From Alkalilimnicola sp. S0819 (lineage in GTDB: Bacteria; Pseudomonadota; Gammaproteobacteria; Nitrococcales; WHIW01): a stretch of 64,000 bases of DNA. Below are positions 1 to 12,476 of the stretch, piece by piece. The notes beneath the pieces are model-generated. The model worked only from the letters and a program-made list of their open reading frames with translations, did no database searches and had not been told where the DNA came from. Made by a program: the position numbers and the translations under genes. Position 1 is the first letter of the stretch, and each line of letters begins with the position of its first letter. Location of the stretch: positions 88,106 to 152,105 of the forward strand of contig NZ_WHIW01000007.1 in the NCBI RefSeq assembly GCF_009295635.1, given 5' to 3'.

Positions 1-455
1 TCGCCTTCATGGCGATGTTGACCGCCGTGCTCATCTTCCTGGCGACCTCCAGCCCGGATGCCAAGCAGGGCGCACGCGCCCAGCTCGAGCGCGAGCGTGC
101 CACCGAGCGCCTGCAGCCGGTGGCGGCGGTGCGCAAGGGTGGTGAGCCGATGCCGGAGCTGGGTGGCGGCGAGCAGCAGGCGGCGGCCGCGGCCAGCGGG
201 CCGATGAGCGCCGAGCAGATCAACGGCCAGGTCTGCGCCGCCTGCCACGCCAGCGGCGTGCTGGGTGCGCCGGTGACCGGTGAGCAGAGTGACTGGGCAC
301 CGCGTCTGGCGCAGGGCTTCGAGGTGCTGGTGGATCATGCCATCAACGGCATCCGCGCCATGCCCCCGCGGGGTGGCAACAGCGCGCTGAGCGACGAGGA
401 AGTGCGTGACACCGTCGCCTACATGCTGGAGCAGAGCGGTCTGAGCGCCGAGTAA
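1..455 (+). CDS. cytochrome c5-like c-type cytochrome, 5' truncated by window edge
   Basis: The frame is open to the window edge (in frame from base 3), so the true start probably lies outside; the first ATG is at 9. What remains is one hydrophobic segment (residues 1-12 from that ATG), an Ala/Gly/Glu-rich linker, and a single haem domain with the CAACH haem c motif. A MPPRGG segment near the C-terminus supplies the probable Met axial ligand. The arrangement of a membrane anchor, linker and small haem domain of about 80 residues is that of cytochrome c5 family electron carriers facing the periplasm. The partner oxidase or reductase is not visible. Confidence 0.8.
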   Translation, partial: AFMAMLTAVLIFLATSSPDAKQGARAQLERERATERLQPVAAVRKGGEPMPELGGGEQQAAAAASGPMSAEQINGQVCAACHASGVLGAPVTGEQSDWAPRLAQGFEVLVDHAINGIRAMPPRGGNSALSDEEVRDTVAYMLEQSGLSAE

Positions 456-482
456 GCGCCACGCTGCCTTCGAACTCCACGG

Positions 483-510
483 AAACCGGGCTTCAGGCCC
501 GGTTTTTTCT
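483..510 (+). terminator. rho-independent terminator after the cytochrome gene
   Basis: A stem ACCGGGC/GCCCGGT with a 5-nt loop is extended by two A-T pairs and followed by a run of T. It sits about 28 bases after the cytochrome stop and between two convergent genes. Confidence 0.85.
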
Positions 511-559
511 TTGGGCTCGGGACCTCCATCCTGACACGGGGGGCCTGCTTGTCCTCGCC

Positions 560-2056
560 TCAAGCCCCCGGCCAGCCCCGATAACTCAAGGCCTCTCCCA
601 GATGCGGTTGCGAGATCCGCTCGGCGCCGGCCAGATCGGCGATGCTGCGGGCCACCCGCAGCACCCGGTGATAGGCCCGGGGCGAGAGCCGCAGCCGCTC
701 CAGCGCACGCTCCAGCAATTCTCGCCCGGCACGGTCCAGCTGGCAGAACCGGCTCAGCGCGCCCGGGGCGAGGCGCGCGTTCGCGCCGCCCTGGCGCGCC
801 TGCTGCCGTGCCCAGGCTTCCCCCACCCGGCGTGCCACCCGGGCCGAGGCTTCGCCGGGCGCGCAGTCGGCGAGCAGCCCGGCCGGCAGGCGGGGCACTT
901 CCACCAGCAAGTCCATCCGATCCAGCAAGGGCCCGGAGAGGCGCGCCCGATACCGGCCGATCTGCTCTGCCGAGCAGCGGCAGGGGGTCTGGGGGTCGCC
1001 CTCGTAGCCGCAGGGGCAGGGGTTCATGGCGGCGATCAGCTGAAAATCCGCCGGGTAGCGCATGCGCCCCGCCGCACGGGCGATGCGCACCTCGCCGCTC
1101 TCCAAGGGCTCGCGTAGCGCTTCCAGGGCACGGCGGTCGAACTCGGGCAATTCGTCCAGAAACAGCACACCCTGGTGGGCCAGCGACACCTCTCCGGGCC
1201 GGGGGCGGCTGCCGCCCCCGATCAGCGCCACGTGGGAGGCGTTGTGGTGGGGGCTGCGGTAGGGGCGTCGGCCCCACTGAGTCGGGTCGAAGCCGGTATC
1301 GCTCACCGAGGCCACGGCCGCGGCCTCCAGCGCCTCGGCATCGCTCATGGGCGGCAGAATGCCCGGCAGGCGGGCGGCGAGCATGGATTTGCCGGTGCCG
1401 GGCGGGCCGAGCATGAGCAGGTTGTGGCGCCCGGCGGCGGCGATCTCCAGGCAGCGTCGGGGGAGGCTCTGGCCGCGGACTTCGGCCAGGTCCGCCGCCG
1501 CGCTGGGGGCTGCCGGGGCGGGCCGGGTGCTCGCCGCTGGCAGGGGGGCCTCGCCGCGCAGATGGGCGCAGACCGCCAACAGGTGCTCCGCCCCGTGGCA
1601 GCCCTCGGGGTGGGCCAGTGCGGCCTCCGGGGCGCTCGCTGCCGGCAGGATCAGGCGCCGATGCGCCCGGGCGCTGTGCACGGCGGCGGGCAGGGCGCCC
1701 TGCACCGGGCGCAGCGCGCCGCTCAGGGCGAGTTCGCCGATGAACTCATAGCCCTCCAGCTCCGCCGGCAACTGCCCCGAGGCGGCGAGGATGCCCAGTG
1801 CCATGGGCAGGTCGTAGCGCCCGCCGCCCTTGGGCAGGTCGGCGGGGGCGAGGTTGACGGTAATGCGCCCGGCGGGGAAGTCGAAGCCGGCGTTCTGCAG
1901 GGCGCTGCGTACCCGGTCCTTGGCCTCGCGCACCGCCGTTTCCGGCAGGCCGACGATGTTGAGCGTGGGCAAGCCGCCGGCGAGATGAACCTCCACCGTC
2001 ACCGGCGGGGCGTCGATGCCCCGCGGCGCACGGCTGTGGATGACGGCGAGCGCCAT
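560..2056 (-). CDS. yifB: YifB/ComM family Mg chelatase-like AAA+ ATPase
   Basis: A 498-residue protein of full family length. It has the N-terminal ChlI/Lon-protease-like fold (about residues 1-165), a linker of Ala/Pro, then the Mg-chelatase AAA+ domain with Walker A GPPGTGKS at 217-224 and Walker B near LFLDELPEF (about 298). A C-terminal Mg_chelatase_C helical domain closes the protein. A CPCGYEGD segment with neighbouring cysteines is typical. The family member ComM is a hexameric helicase that promotes branch migration during natural transformation in Vibrio and relatives; here that role is inferred from homology. ATG is preceded by a GGAAGGGGG ribosome site. ubiK lies just upstream on the same strand, though nothing else in the neighbourhood concerns DNA uptake. 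Confidence 0.93.
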   Translation of the reverse strand: MALAVIHSRAPRGIDAPPVTVEVHLAGGLPTLNIVGLPETAVREAKDRVRSALQNAGFDFPAGRITVNLAPADLPKGGGRYDLPMALGILAASGQLPAELEGYEFIGELALSGALRPVQGALPAAVHSARAHRRLILPAASAPEAALAHPEGCHGAEHLLAVCAHLRGEAPLPAASTRPAPAAPSAAADLAEVRGQSLPRRCLEIAAAGRHNLLMLGPPGTGKSMLAARLPGILPPMSDAEALEAAAVASVSDTGFDPTQWGRRPYRSPHHNASHVALIGGGSRPRPGEVSLAHQGVLFLDELPEFDRRALEALREPLESGEVRIARAAGRMRYPADFQLIAAMNPCPCGYEGDPQTPCRCSAEQIGRYRARLSGPLLDRMDLLVEVPRLPAGLLADCAPGEASARVARRVGEAWARQQARQGGANARLAPGALSRFCQLDRAGRELLERALERLRLSPRAYHRVLRVARSIADLAGAERISQPHLGEALSYRGWPGA

Positions 2057-2102
2057 GGTGCTACCCCCTTCCCTGGGTGCTTATTGTTGCGTGAGGAGAG
2101 AA

Positions 2103-2120
2103 CCGCGGCCATGCGCCGCG
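2103..2120. repeat. REP-like palindromic element (copy A)
   Basis: The sequence CCGCGGCCATGCGCCGCG is a near-palindrome sharing the core CGCGGCCATG with elements near 8.9 kb and 9.9 kb. It lies between yifB and ubiK. Confidence 0.5.
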
Positions 2121-2130
2121 ATTGCCTTTC

Positions 2131-2388
2131 CTATCCCTGCGCCCGGTCCTCGTGCTCTTCCAGCGTCGCCACCCGGGTCTCCAGCGCTTCCAGCTGGGCG
2201 CGGGTGCGGGCGAGCACCTTGGCCTGGGCGTCGAATTCCTCCCGGGTGACCAGGTCCAGGCGGTTGAACATGTTCTGCAGGGTCGCGCGCATGTTCTTTT
2301 CCATCTCCGCCTGAAATTCCCGCACCCCACCGGGCAGGTTCTCGCTCAGGCGGCGGGCCATTTCATCGAGTTTCTTCGGGTCCAGCAT
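2131..2388 (-). CDS. ubiK: UbiK family ubiquinone biosynthesis accessory factor
   Basis: An 85-residue protein starting MLDPKKLDEMARRL and ending in a long heptad-like helix (about residues 45-82) that should form a trimeric coiled coil. This is the usual length and pattern for UbiK (YqiC/BMFP domain), which binds lipids and UbiJ and supports aerobic ubiquinone synthesis by the Ubi complex. The ATG at 2388 was chosen because the conserved N-terminus begins there; the longer open frame extending upstream is antisense to glnK and amtB. It diverges from glnK-amtB, and the intervening 273 bases hold the nitrogen-regulated promoter. Confidence 0.9.
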   Translation of the reverse strand: MLDPKKLDEMARRLSENLPGGVREFQAEMEKNMRATLQNMFNRLDLVTREEFDAQAKVLARTRAQLEALETRVATLEEHEDRAQG

Positions 2389-2414
2389 GACTGATGTCCT
2401 TCGGGGCTGGTGAT

Positions 2415-2431
2415 TGCACCGCTTTGGTGCG
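2415..2431 (+). promoter_or_regulatory. NtrC binding site (probable)
   Basis: The inverted repeat TGCACC-GCTT-TGGTGCG closely matches the NtrC site known from glnA-type enhancers (TGCACC-N4-TGGTGCA). It lies about 115 bases upstream of the sigma-54 -24/-12 element of glnK, a normal enhancer distance. Confidence 0.8.
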
Positions 2432-2447
2432 AGGGATCCGCGGTGGC

Positions 2448-2464
2448 CGGCCCGTTTTGGTGCA
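2448..2464 (+). promoter_or_regulatory. second, degenerate NtrC half-site
   Basis: A perfect right half TGGTGCA (2458-2464) has a poor left half (CGGCCC). It lies 33 bases from the stronger site, about three helical turns, so both would face the same side of the DNA. Confidence 0.45.
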
Positions 2465-2490
2465 ACGGCGCCGCGGATCGGTGTTCCTGA

Positions 2491-3000
<510 letters not shown>

Positions 3001-3024
3001 GGGCAGTTCACGGGAGTAACGGTC

Positions 3025-4281
<1,257 letters not shown>

Positions 4282-4297
4282 ACGCCGCCGGCACGCC

Positions 4298-4323
4298 AAA
4301 GGGGCGCCCTCGGGCGCCTCTTT
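4298..4323 (+). terminator. rho-independent terminator of glnK-amtB
   Basis: The stem AAAGGGGCGCC/GGCGCCTCTTT with loop CTCG has one mismatch and ends in T residues. Confidence 0.8.
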
Positions 4324-4399
4324 GGGTCCTGGGCCGGCGATAGGCAGCGCTTCGCAAGTGTGGATAATGGGCCCCTGGCGACCCCCAGCGGAGACCCCC

Positions 4400-4597
4400 A
4401 TGCGCGAACCGAACAAGCCGGCGGATGAGGCGCGGCGCCTGAGCGCGCTGCGCGCAATCGGTCTGTTGGATGGACCCGGGGGAGTGCGTTTCGCGCGCAC
4501 TCCCCGGCGGGTCCGCGCCGATCAGGCCATGTACCGGGCCAAGCCCGGTGAAATCGCCCCGCTTTGCCCGGGCGGCGGCGACGAGTTCGCCACGTGA
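4400..4597 (+). pseudogene. scrambled remnant of a GAF/GGDEF diguanylate cyclase gene
   Basis: A 65-codon open frame. Its start, PADEARRLSALRAIGLLD, reads like the beginning of GAF-linked cyclases. It is then followed directly by ADQAMYRAK, which normally lies near the C-terminal end of a GGDEF domain, and by GGGDEFA, the active-site motif, which normally comes before it. The pieces are out of order and the roughly 150 residues of each domain are missing. I read this as a decayed, internally deleted and rearranged gene. It runs to within five bases of the fetA start, so it could still be transcribed. Confidence 0.55.
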
Positions 4598-4602
4598 GCA
4601 AG

Positions 4603-5196
4603 ATGCCCCTGTTACAGCTGCATGGGCTGGGCGTCGGCCAGTTGGCCCCCGTGAATGAGGAGCTGGCCGCCGCGGAGTGCCTGTGCCTGTCCGGCCCCTC
4701 GGGCAGCGGCAAGAGCCGCCTGCTGCGGGCGATCGCCGATCTGGACCCCCATGAGGGCGAGGCGCGGCTTGAAGGCCTGCCCGCCCACGCCATGCCGGCC
4801 CATCGCTGGCGCGCCCGGGTGGCTTATCTGCCCGCGGAAAGTGCCTGGTGGGCGGACACGGTGGGCGCCCACTTTCCCGCCGGTGCGGATGGCCTGCCCG
4901 CCCTCGGACTGGGCAAGGAGGCCCTGGGCTGGTCCGTCGCGCGCCTTTCCAGCGGTGAGCGTCAGCGCCTGGCGCTGTTACGGGTGGCCGCGCTCGCGCC
5001 CGCCGTGATGCTGCTCGACGAGCCCACCGCCAATCTGGATGCGGACAGCGCCGCCGCGGTGGAGGCCTGGCTGGCCGACTGGCGGCGGCGGGGCGTGGCG
5101 CAGATCTGGGTCTCCCATGACCCGGCGCAAATTCGCCGGGTGGCGGACCGCTGGCTGCGCATCGAGGATGGCGCGCTGCGGGAGGTGTCGCTATGA
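4603..5196 (+). CDS. fetA: ABC transporter ATP-binding protein, FetA-like
   Basis: A protein of about 197 residues, slightly short for the family (about 225 in E. coli). Walker A is GPSGSGKS, the signature is LSSGERQRLALLR and Walker B is VMLLDEPTANLD, followed by the switch His in WVSHDP. The C-terminal stop overlaps the fetB start. FetAB is an ABC exporter linked to iron homeostasis and peroxide resistance in E. coli. The start is uncertain: ATG 4603 (PLLQLHGL) was preferred, but an in-frame GTG at 4594 would add three residues. The gene follows immediately after a GGDEF remnant. Confidence 0.85.
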   Translation: MPLLQLHGLGVGQLAPVNEELAAAECLCLSGPSGSGKSRLLRAIADLDPHEGEARLEGLPAHAMPAHRWRARVAYLPAESAWWADTVGAHFPAGADGLPALGLGKEALGWSVARLSSGERQRLALLRVAALAPAVMLLDEPTANLDADSAAAVEAWLADWRRRGVAQIWVSHDPAQIRRVADRWLRIEDGALREVSL

Positions 5197-5990
5197 GCCT
5201 GCTGAGCCTTACGGCCTGGGATCTGGCCCTGGCCGCGGGCCTGGTGGTCGTGCTGGCCGCGCTCAGCTGGCAGGGGCAGCTGGGGGTGGGCCGCTCCTTG
5301 CTGATCGCCGGGGCGCGCACCGTGGTGCAGCTGCTGCTCATCGGCCTGGTGCTGGAAGCGCTGTTCGCCTTCAGCGCCCTGCACTGGGTGGCGCTGCTGG
5401 CGCTGGCCATGCTGCTCATTGCCGGGCGCGAGGTGATGGCCCGCCAGCAGCGGCGCTTCCTGGGGCTGTGGGGCTATGGCCTGGGCACGCTCGCCATGTC
5501 GGTGTCCTCTTTCAGTATCACCGTGCTCGCGCTGTTGCTGCTGGTGCAGCCGGAGCCGTGGTACCGCCCCCAGTACGCGGTGCCGCTGCTGGGCATGATG
5601 CTGGGCAACACCATGACCGGTGTGGCCGTCGCCCTGGACCGGCTCACCGAGAGCGCCTGGCGGGAGCGCAGCGGGATCGAGGGCCGCCTGCTGCTCGGCC
5701 AGCGCTGGGACCAGGCGGTGGCGGGCTTGCGTCGAGAGGCCATGCGCGCGGGCATGATCCCGATGATCAACGCCATGGCCGCCGCCGGCGTGGTCAGCTT
5801 GCCGGGGATGATGACCGGGCAGATCCTCGCCGGCGCCCCGCCGGTGGAAGCGGTGAAGTACCAGATCCTGATCATGTTTCTGATCACGGCGGGGACGGGT
5901 TTCGGCACCCTGGTGGCGGTGCGTCTGGGGGCGCGGCGGCTGTTCGATGGGCGGGAGCGGCTGCGCCTGGACCGGCTGCGCAAGCCGTGA
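5193..5990 (+). CDS. fetB: ABC transporter permease, FetB family
   Basis: A 265-residue membrane protein with about seven hydrophobic segments and the conserved central motif MLGNTMTGVAVALDRL. It also has MAAAGVVSLPGMMTGQILAG, which is diagnostic of the UPF0014/FetB family. A GGAGG ribosome site precedes the ATG and lies within the end of fetA; the ATGA overlap implies coupled translation. With FetA it should form an inner-membrane exporter for iron or another metal. It ends facing speE, with only a GC-rich stem-loop between. Confidence 0.9.
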   Translation: MSLLSLTAWDLALAAGLVVVLAALSWQGQLGVGRSLLIAGARTVVQLLLIGLVLEALFAFSALHWVALLALAMLLIAGREVMARQQRRFLGLWGYGLGTLAMSVSSFSITVLALLLLVQPEPWYRPQYAVPLLGMMLGNTMTGVAVALDRLTESAWRERSGIEGRLLLGQRWDQAVAGLRREAMRAGMIPMINAMAAAGVVSLPGMMTGQILAGAPPVEAVKYQILIMFLITAGTGFGTLVAVRLGARRLFDGRERLRLDRLRKP

Positions 5991-5997
5991 CCCAAAG

Positions 5998-6020
5998 GCC
6001 CGGGCAAGGCAGGCCCGGGC
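5998..6020. terminator. GC stem-loop between convergent fetB and speE
   Basis: GCCCGGGC repeats as an inverted pair around AAGGCAG. No T-run follows on either strand, so intrinsic termination is uncertain; it may serve both genes weakly. Confidence 0.4.
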
Positions 6021-6027
6021 GCTCGCC

Positions 6028-6888
6028 TTACTGGTCGGTGAACAGGCCCTTGCAGAACTCCGGCACCGCCAGCGCCCCGCGGTGGATATCCACGTTGTAG
6101 TACTCGGTGGCGAAGGGCTTGGTCGCGGCGTCCGCTTCCCGATACTCCGTGAGCTTCGCGCCCTTGCCGGCCATGGTCGCCGACCACCAGCCGGAGGGGT
6201 AACCCACCACCGGAAAGGACAGGGTCGCCACCTGGGCAAAGCCCGCCTCGCGCATCACCCCATAGAGTTCTTTCAGGATGCTGTCCCGGTGCAGGATGGG
6301 CGATTCGCTCTGCTGGATCATCAGCCCGTCCTCGCGCAGCGCCCGGTGCACATCGCGCATGAAGCCCACGCCGAACAGGCCCGCCGCCGGGCCCACCGGG
6401 TCGGTGGAGTCCACGATCACCACGTCCACCGACTGCGCGGGCAGATCCTGCAGATACTTCACCCCATCGTCGAACAGCAGGGTGGCCCGCGGATCGTCGT
6501 TGGATTCGCACAGTTCCGGGAAGTATTCCCGCGCGGCGCGGGTCACACCCTCGTCGATATCCACCTGGGTGACCTGGCTAATGCCGGGGTGCTTGAGCAC
6601 CTCGCGCAGCAGCCCGCAATCGCCACCGCCGATGATCAGCACCCGTTTGGGGTTCGGGTGGGTGTAGAGCACCGGGTGAGCCATCATCTCGTGGTAGACG
6701 AAATTGTCGCGGCTGGAGAGCATCACGCAGCCGTCGATCACCATCAACCGGCCCCAGTGAGTGGTCTGGTACACCTCTATGCGCTGGAACTCGGTCTGCT
6801 CCTCGTGCAGCTTCTTGCTGATCTTCATGGAGAAGGCCAGGCCCTCGTCTTCCAGCGCCTCGGTGAACCAGTGCTTGTCCGCGATCAT
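6028..6888 (-). CDS. speE: spermidine synthase (polyamine aminopropyltransferase)
   Basis: A 286-residue SpeE, full family length. It starts MIADKHWFTE, the usual N-terminus, so ATG 6888 was chosen over an upstream in-frame start at 6942. The decarboxylated-SAM binding motif reads GGGDCGLLREV, a Cys in place of the common second Gly. The catalytic Asp region is DVVIVDSTDPVGPA and the putrescine-site segment QSESP is present. It transfers an aminopropyl group to putrescine in the cytosol. It diverges from speA across 85 bases, so the two polyamine genes probably share a control region. Confidence 0.93.
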   Translation of the reverse strand: MIADKHWFTEALEDEGLAFSMKISKKLHEEQTEFQRIEVYQTTHWGRLMVIDGCVMLSSRDNFVYHEMMAHPVLYTHPNPKRVLIIGGGDCGLLREVLKHPGISQVTQVDIDEGVTRAAREYFPELCESNDDPRATLLFDDGVKYLQDLPAQSVDVVIVDSTDPVGPAAGLFGVGFMRDVHRALREDGLMIQQSESPILHRDSILKELYGVMREAGFAQVATLSFPVVGYPSGWWSATMAGKGAKLTEYREADAATKPFATEYYNVDIHRGALAVPEFCKGLFTDQ

Positions 6889-6973
6889 GCGTCCCGCCTC
6901 GTTAAAACTTTGGATAGGCTCTAAACTGCGCGGATTCTTCACATTCGCCTCGGATAAAGCAAGCGGACAGCAG

Positions 6974-8851
<1,878 letters not shown>

Positions 8852-8862
8852 GGGAGCGGGGG

Positions 8863-8933
8863 TTCGCGGCCATGCACCGCGCCTGCAAGGGGGGCGGGCC
8901 TCCTCTTCGTAGGAGCGGCTCATGGCCGCGAAG
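8863..8933. repeat. REP-like element pair (copies B and C)
   Basis: TTCGCGGCCATGCACCGC at 8863-8880 and, inverted, TAGGAGCGGCTCATGGCCGC within 8909-8933, share the CGCGGCCATG core. The pair fills the space between speA and the next gene and may act as a transcript-end structure. Confidence 0.6.
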
Positions 8934-8995
8934 CTCCATGCCCTTCTGCTAAGGTTTCAAACCACCCCCCGAAGCAAGCTGAGGACCAACAACCC

Positions 8996-9862
8996 ATGAA
9001 AACCGGTTTCATCGGCCTGGGCGGCATGGGCCGCGGCATGGCCGCCAACCTGCACCGCGCCGGCCTGCTCAGCGTCGTCTACAATCGCAGCTACGAGCGC
9101 GCCATCGAATTCGCCGGCGCGCACGGCGTCACCGCCGCCGACGAGATTCCCACCCTCGCCGCCGAATGCGAGCTCATCTTCACCTGCGTGTCCCGCGACG
9201 AGGACGTGCTGGACGTCATCGACGCCATGCTCCCGGCCCTGCGCCCGGGCAGCATTGTGGTGGACTGCTCCACCATCGCCGTGGACACGGCGAAAGAGGC
9301 CGCCCGGCGCCTGGCCGAACGCGATGCCCGGTTCCTGGACGCGCCGGTCTCCGGCGGCGTGGAAGGGGCGCGCAACGGCCAGCTGGTGATGATGGTGGGT
9401 GGTGACCCGGCGGTGCTGGAGCGCGTGCGCCCGGCGCTGGACGCCATGAGCAAGGCGGTCACCCACATGGGCGAGGTGGGCGCGGGGCAGGCCACCAAGG
9501 CGGTGAACCAGATCATGGCCGCCGGCATCAATCAGGCGGTCACCGAGGCCCTGGCCTTCGGCCAGGCCTCGGGGCTGGATATGGACAAGGTGATCCAGGT
9601 GGTGGGGGGCGGTGCCGCCGGCAACTGGTTCGTCAACCATCGCGGCCCCACCATGACCCGGGGCGTGTTCGAGCCCGGCTTCAAGGTGGCGCTGCACCAC
9701 AAGGACCTGGGCATCTGCCGCAAGATGCTGGAAGCGCGGGGCGTGGCGCTACCCGTGGTGGAAATGACCCTCAAGCACTATGAGCGGCTGATGGAGCAGG
9801 GACATGGGGAAGAGGACATTTCCGCGCTGTATCGGCTGAAGCGGGCCATGTTCCAGGCGTAA
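8996..9862 (+). CDS. NAD(P)-dependent beta-hydroxyacid dehydrogenase (HIBADH/GarR family)
   Basis: A 288-residue two-domain protein. The N-terminal Rossmann fold begins KTGFIGLGGMGRGMA, with the GxGxMG dinucleotide motif. The substrate-anchoring segment DAPVSGGVEGA lies near residue 118, the catalytic Lys is in GQATKAVNQIMAAG (near 168), and an all-helical C-terminal domain follows. Members reduce or oxidise 3-hydroxyisobutyrate, tartronate semialdehyde, glyoxylate or succinic semialdehyde; which one applies here cannot be read from sequence or neighbours. It stands alone, flanked on both sides by REP-like elements. Confidence 0.88.
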   Translation: MKTGFIGLGGMGRGMAANLHRAGLLSVVYNRSYERAIEFAGAHGVTAADEIPTLAAECELIFTCVSRDEDVLDVIDAMLPALRPGSIVVDCSTIAVDTAKEAARRLAERDARFLDAPVSGGVEGARNGQLVMMVGGDPAVLERVRPALDAMSKAVTHMGEVGAGQATKAVNQIMAAGINQAVTEALAFGQASGLDMDKVIQVVGGGAAGNWFVNHRGPTMTRGVFEPGFKVALHHKDLGICRKMLEARGVALPVVEMTLKHYERLMEQGHGEEDISALYRLKRAMFQA

Positions 9863-9875
9863 GGGTTTTCTCGCG

Positions 9876-9951
9876 CAGGAGCGGCCCATGGCCGCGAATG
9901 CTGCCATTCGGCGATACGGGAGGAAAGACATTCGCGGCCATGAGCCGCCCC
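9876..9951. repeat. inverted REP-like pair (BIME-like; copies D and E)
   Basis: CAGGAGCGGCCCATGGCCGC (from 9876) and CATTCGCGGCCATGAGCCGC (from 9929) are inverted copies of the same element as at 8.9 kb, separated by about 28 bases. They lie between convergent genes. Confidence 0.65.
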
Positions 9952-9967
9952 CACAGGTGATGCTCGT

Positions 9968-10588
9968 TCAACCACCCTGTTTCAGCAGAATCGTCTCTAT
10001 GCCGTTTTCCTGCAGGCGCTGGCGGGCGGTGTTGAGCCGGCCGTTGTCGCGGTAGGGGCCGATTCGCACCCGGTGCCAGGTCTCGCCACTGGCCAGTCGC
10101 ACCCGCTGGATGCGCGCCTCCACGCCCAGCAGGGCGAGGTTGGCGCGCAACCGTTCGGCGTCTTCCTGCTTCTGGAAACTGCCGGCCTGCAAGAGATAAT
10201 TGCCGCCGGCTTTGGCGGGCTGGGCGCGCGATCGGGGCGGGGCGCTGCGCGGCGTCTCGGCGGTGCGCTCTTCCGGCACCACCACTTCCTGCTCGGGCAG
10301 CAATTTGTAGAACTCGAAACGCGGGCGGCTGGGTGGCTGTTGGGCCGGTGGCTCGCCACCCGCCTGGCCCGTCGGCGCGCGCCCGGCCTTGCCCGGCTGC
10401 ACGAACAGCCGCTGCGGCTCCTGTTCCAGATGGTAGAGGTGCACCAGCAGGGCGGCGAACAGGCCGATGGCAAGGCCGGTGAAAAGCCATAGCCAGCCCG
10501 GCAGCCCGGCGCGGGCCGGCTTGGCCTTTGCCTTCGGGCGCGCGCCGCCGCTGCTGCGACGCCCGGCGTTCTTGTAGTCCCGTGCCAC
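9968..10588 (-). CDS. SPOR domain-containing, FtsN-like membrane protein
   Basis: A 206-residue bitopic protein: a basic cytoplasmic tail (residues 1-27), one membrane segment (about 28-50, WLWLFTGLAIGLFAALLV), a Pro/Gln-rich periplasmic linker, and a C-terminal SPOR domain from about residue 128. SPOR domains bind denuded septal peptidoglycan. The topology and the motif FEFYKLLPEQEV match FtsN-type cell-division proteins of gammaproteobacteria. The start is GTG at 10588. It follows argS by 15 bases on the same strand, a common pairing in this class. Confidence 0.88.
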   Translation of the reverse strand: MARDYKNAGRRSSGGARPKAKAKPARAGLPGWLWLFTGLAIGLFAALLVHLYHLEQEPQRLFVQPGKAGRAPTGQAGGEPPAQQPPSRPRFEFYKLLPEQEVVVPEERTAETPRSAPPRSRAQPAKAGGNYLLQAGSFQKQEDAERLRANLALLGVEARIQRVRLASGETWHRVRIGPYRDNGRLNTARQRLQENGIETILLKQGG

Positions 10589-10603
10589 CGTCTTGCCCCT
10601 GTC

Positions 10604-12364
<1,761 letters not shown>

Positions 12365-12400
12365 AATGGGGTTCGTGCGTCCTGAACGGGCGAGCCGGGT

Positions 12401-12428
12401 ATTATCGCGCTTGTGGGCGCTGATTCAA
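12401..12428 (-). promoter_or_regulatory. sigma-70-type promoter for argS
   Basis: On the minus strand TTGAAT (12423-12428), a 16-base spacer and GATAAT (12401-12406) are well placed for initiation about 30 bases upstream of the argS ATG. Confidence 0.6.
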
Positions 12429-12476
12429 TGATATGCGCGGTAAAACCCGCCCGTCGCCAAGCCCCCGGGGCTCGGC

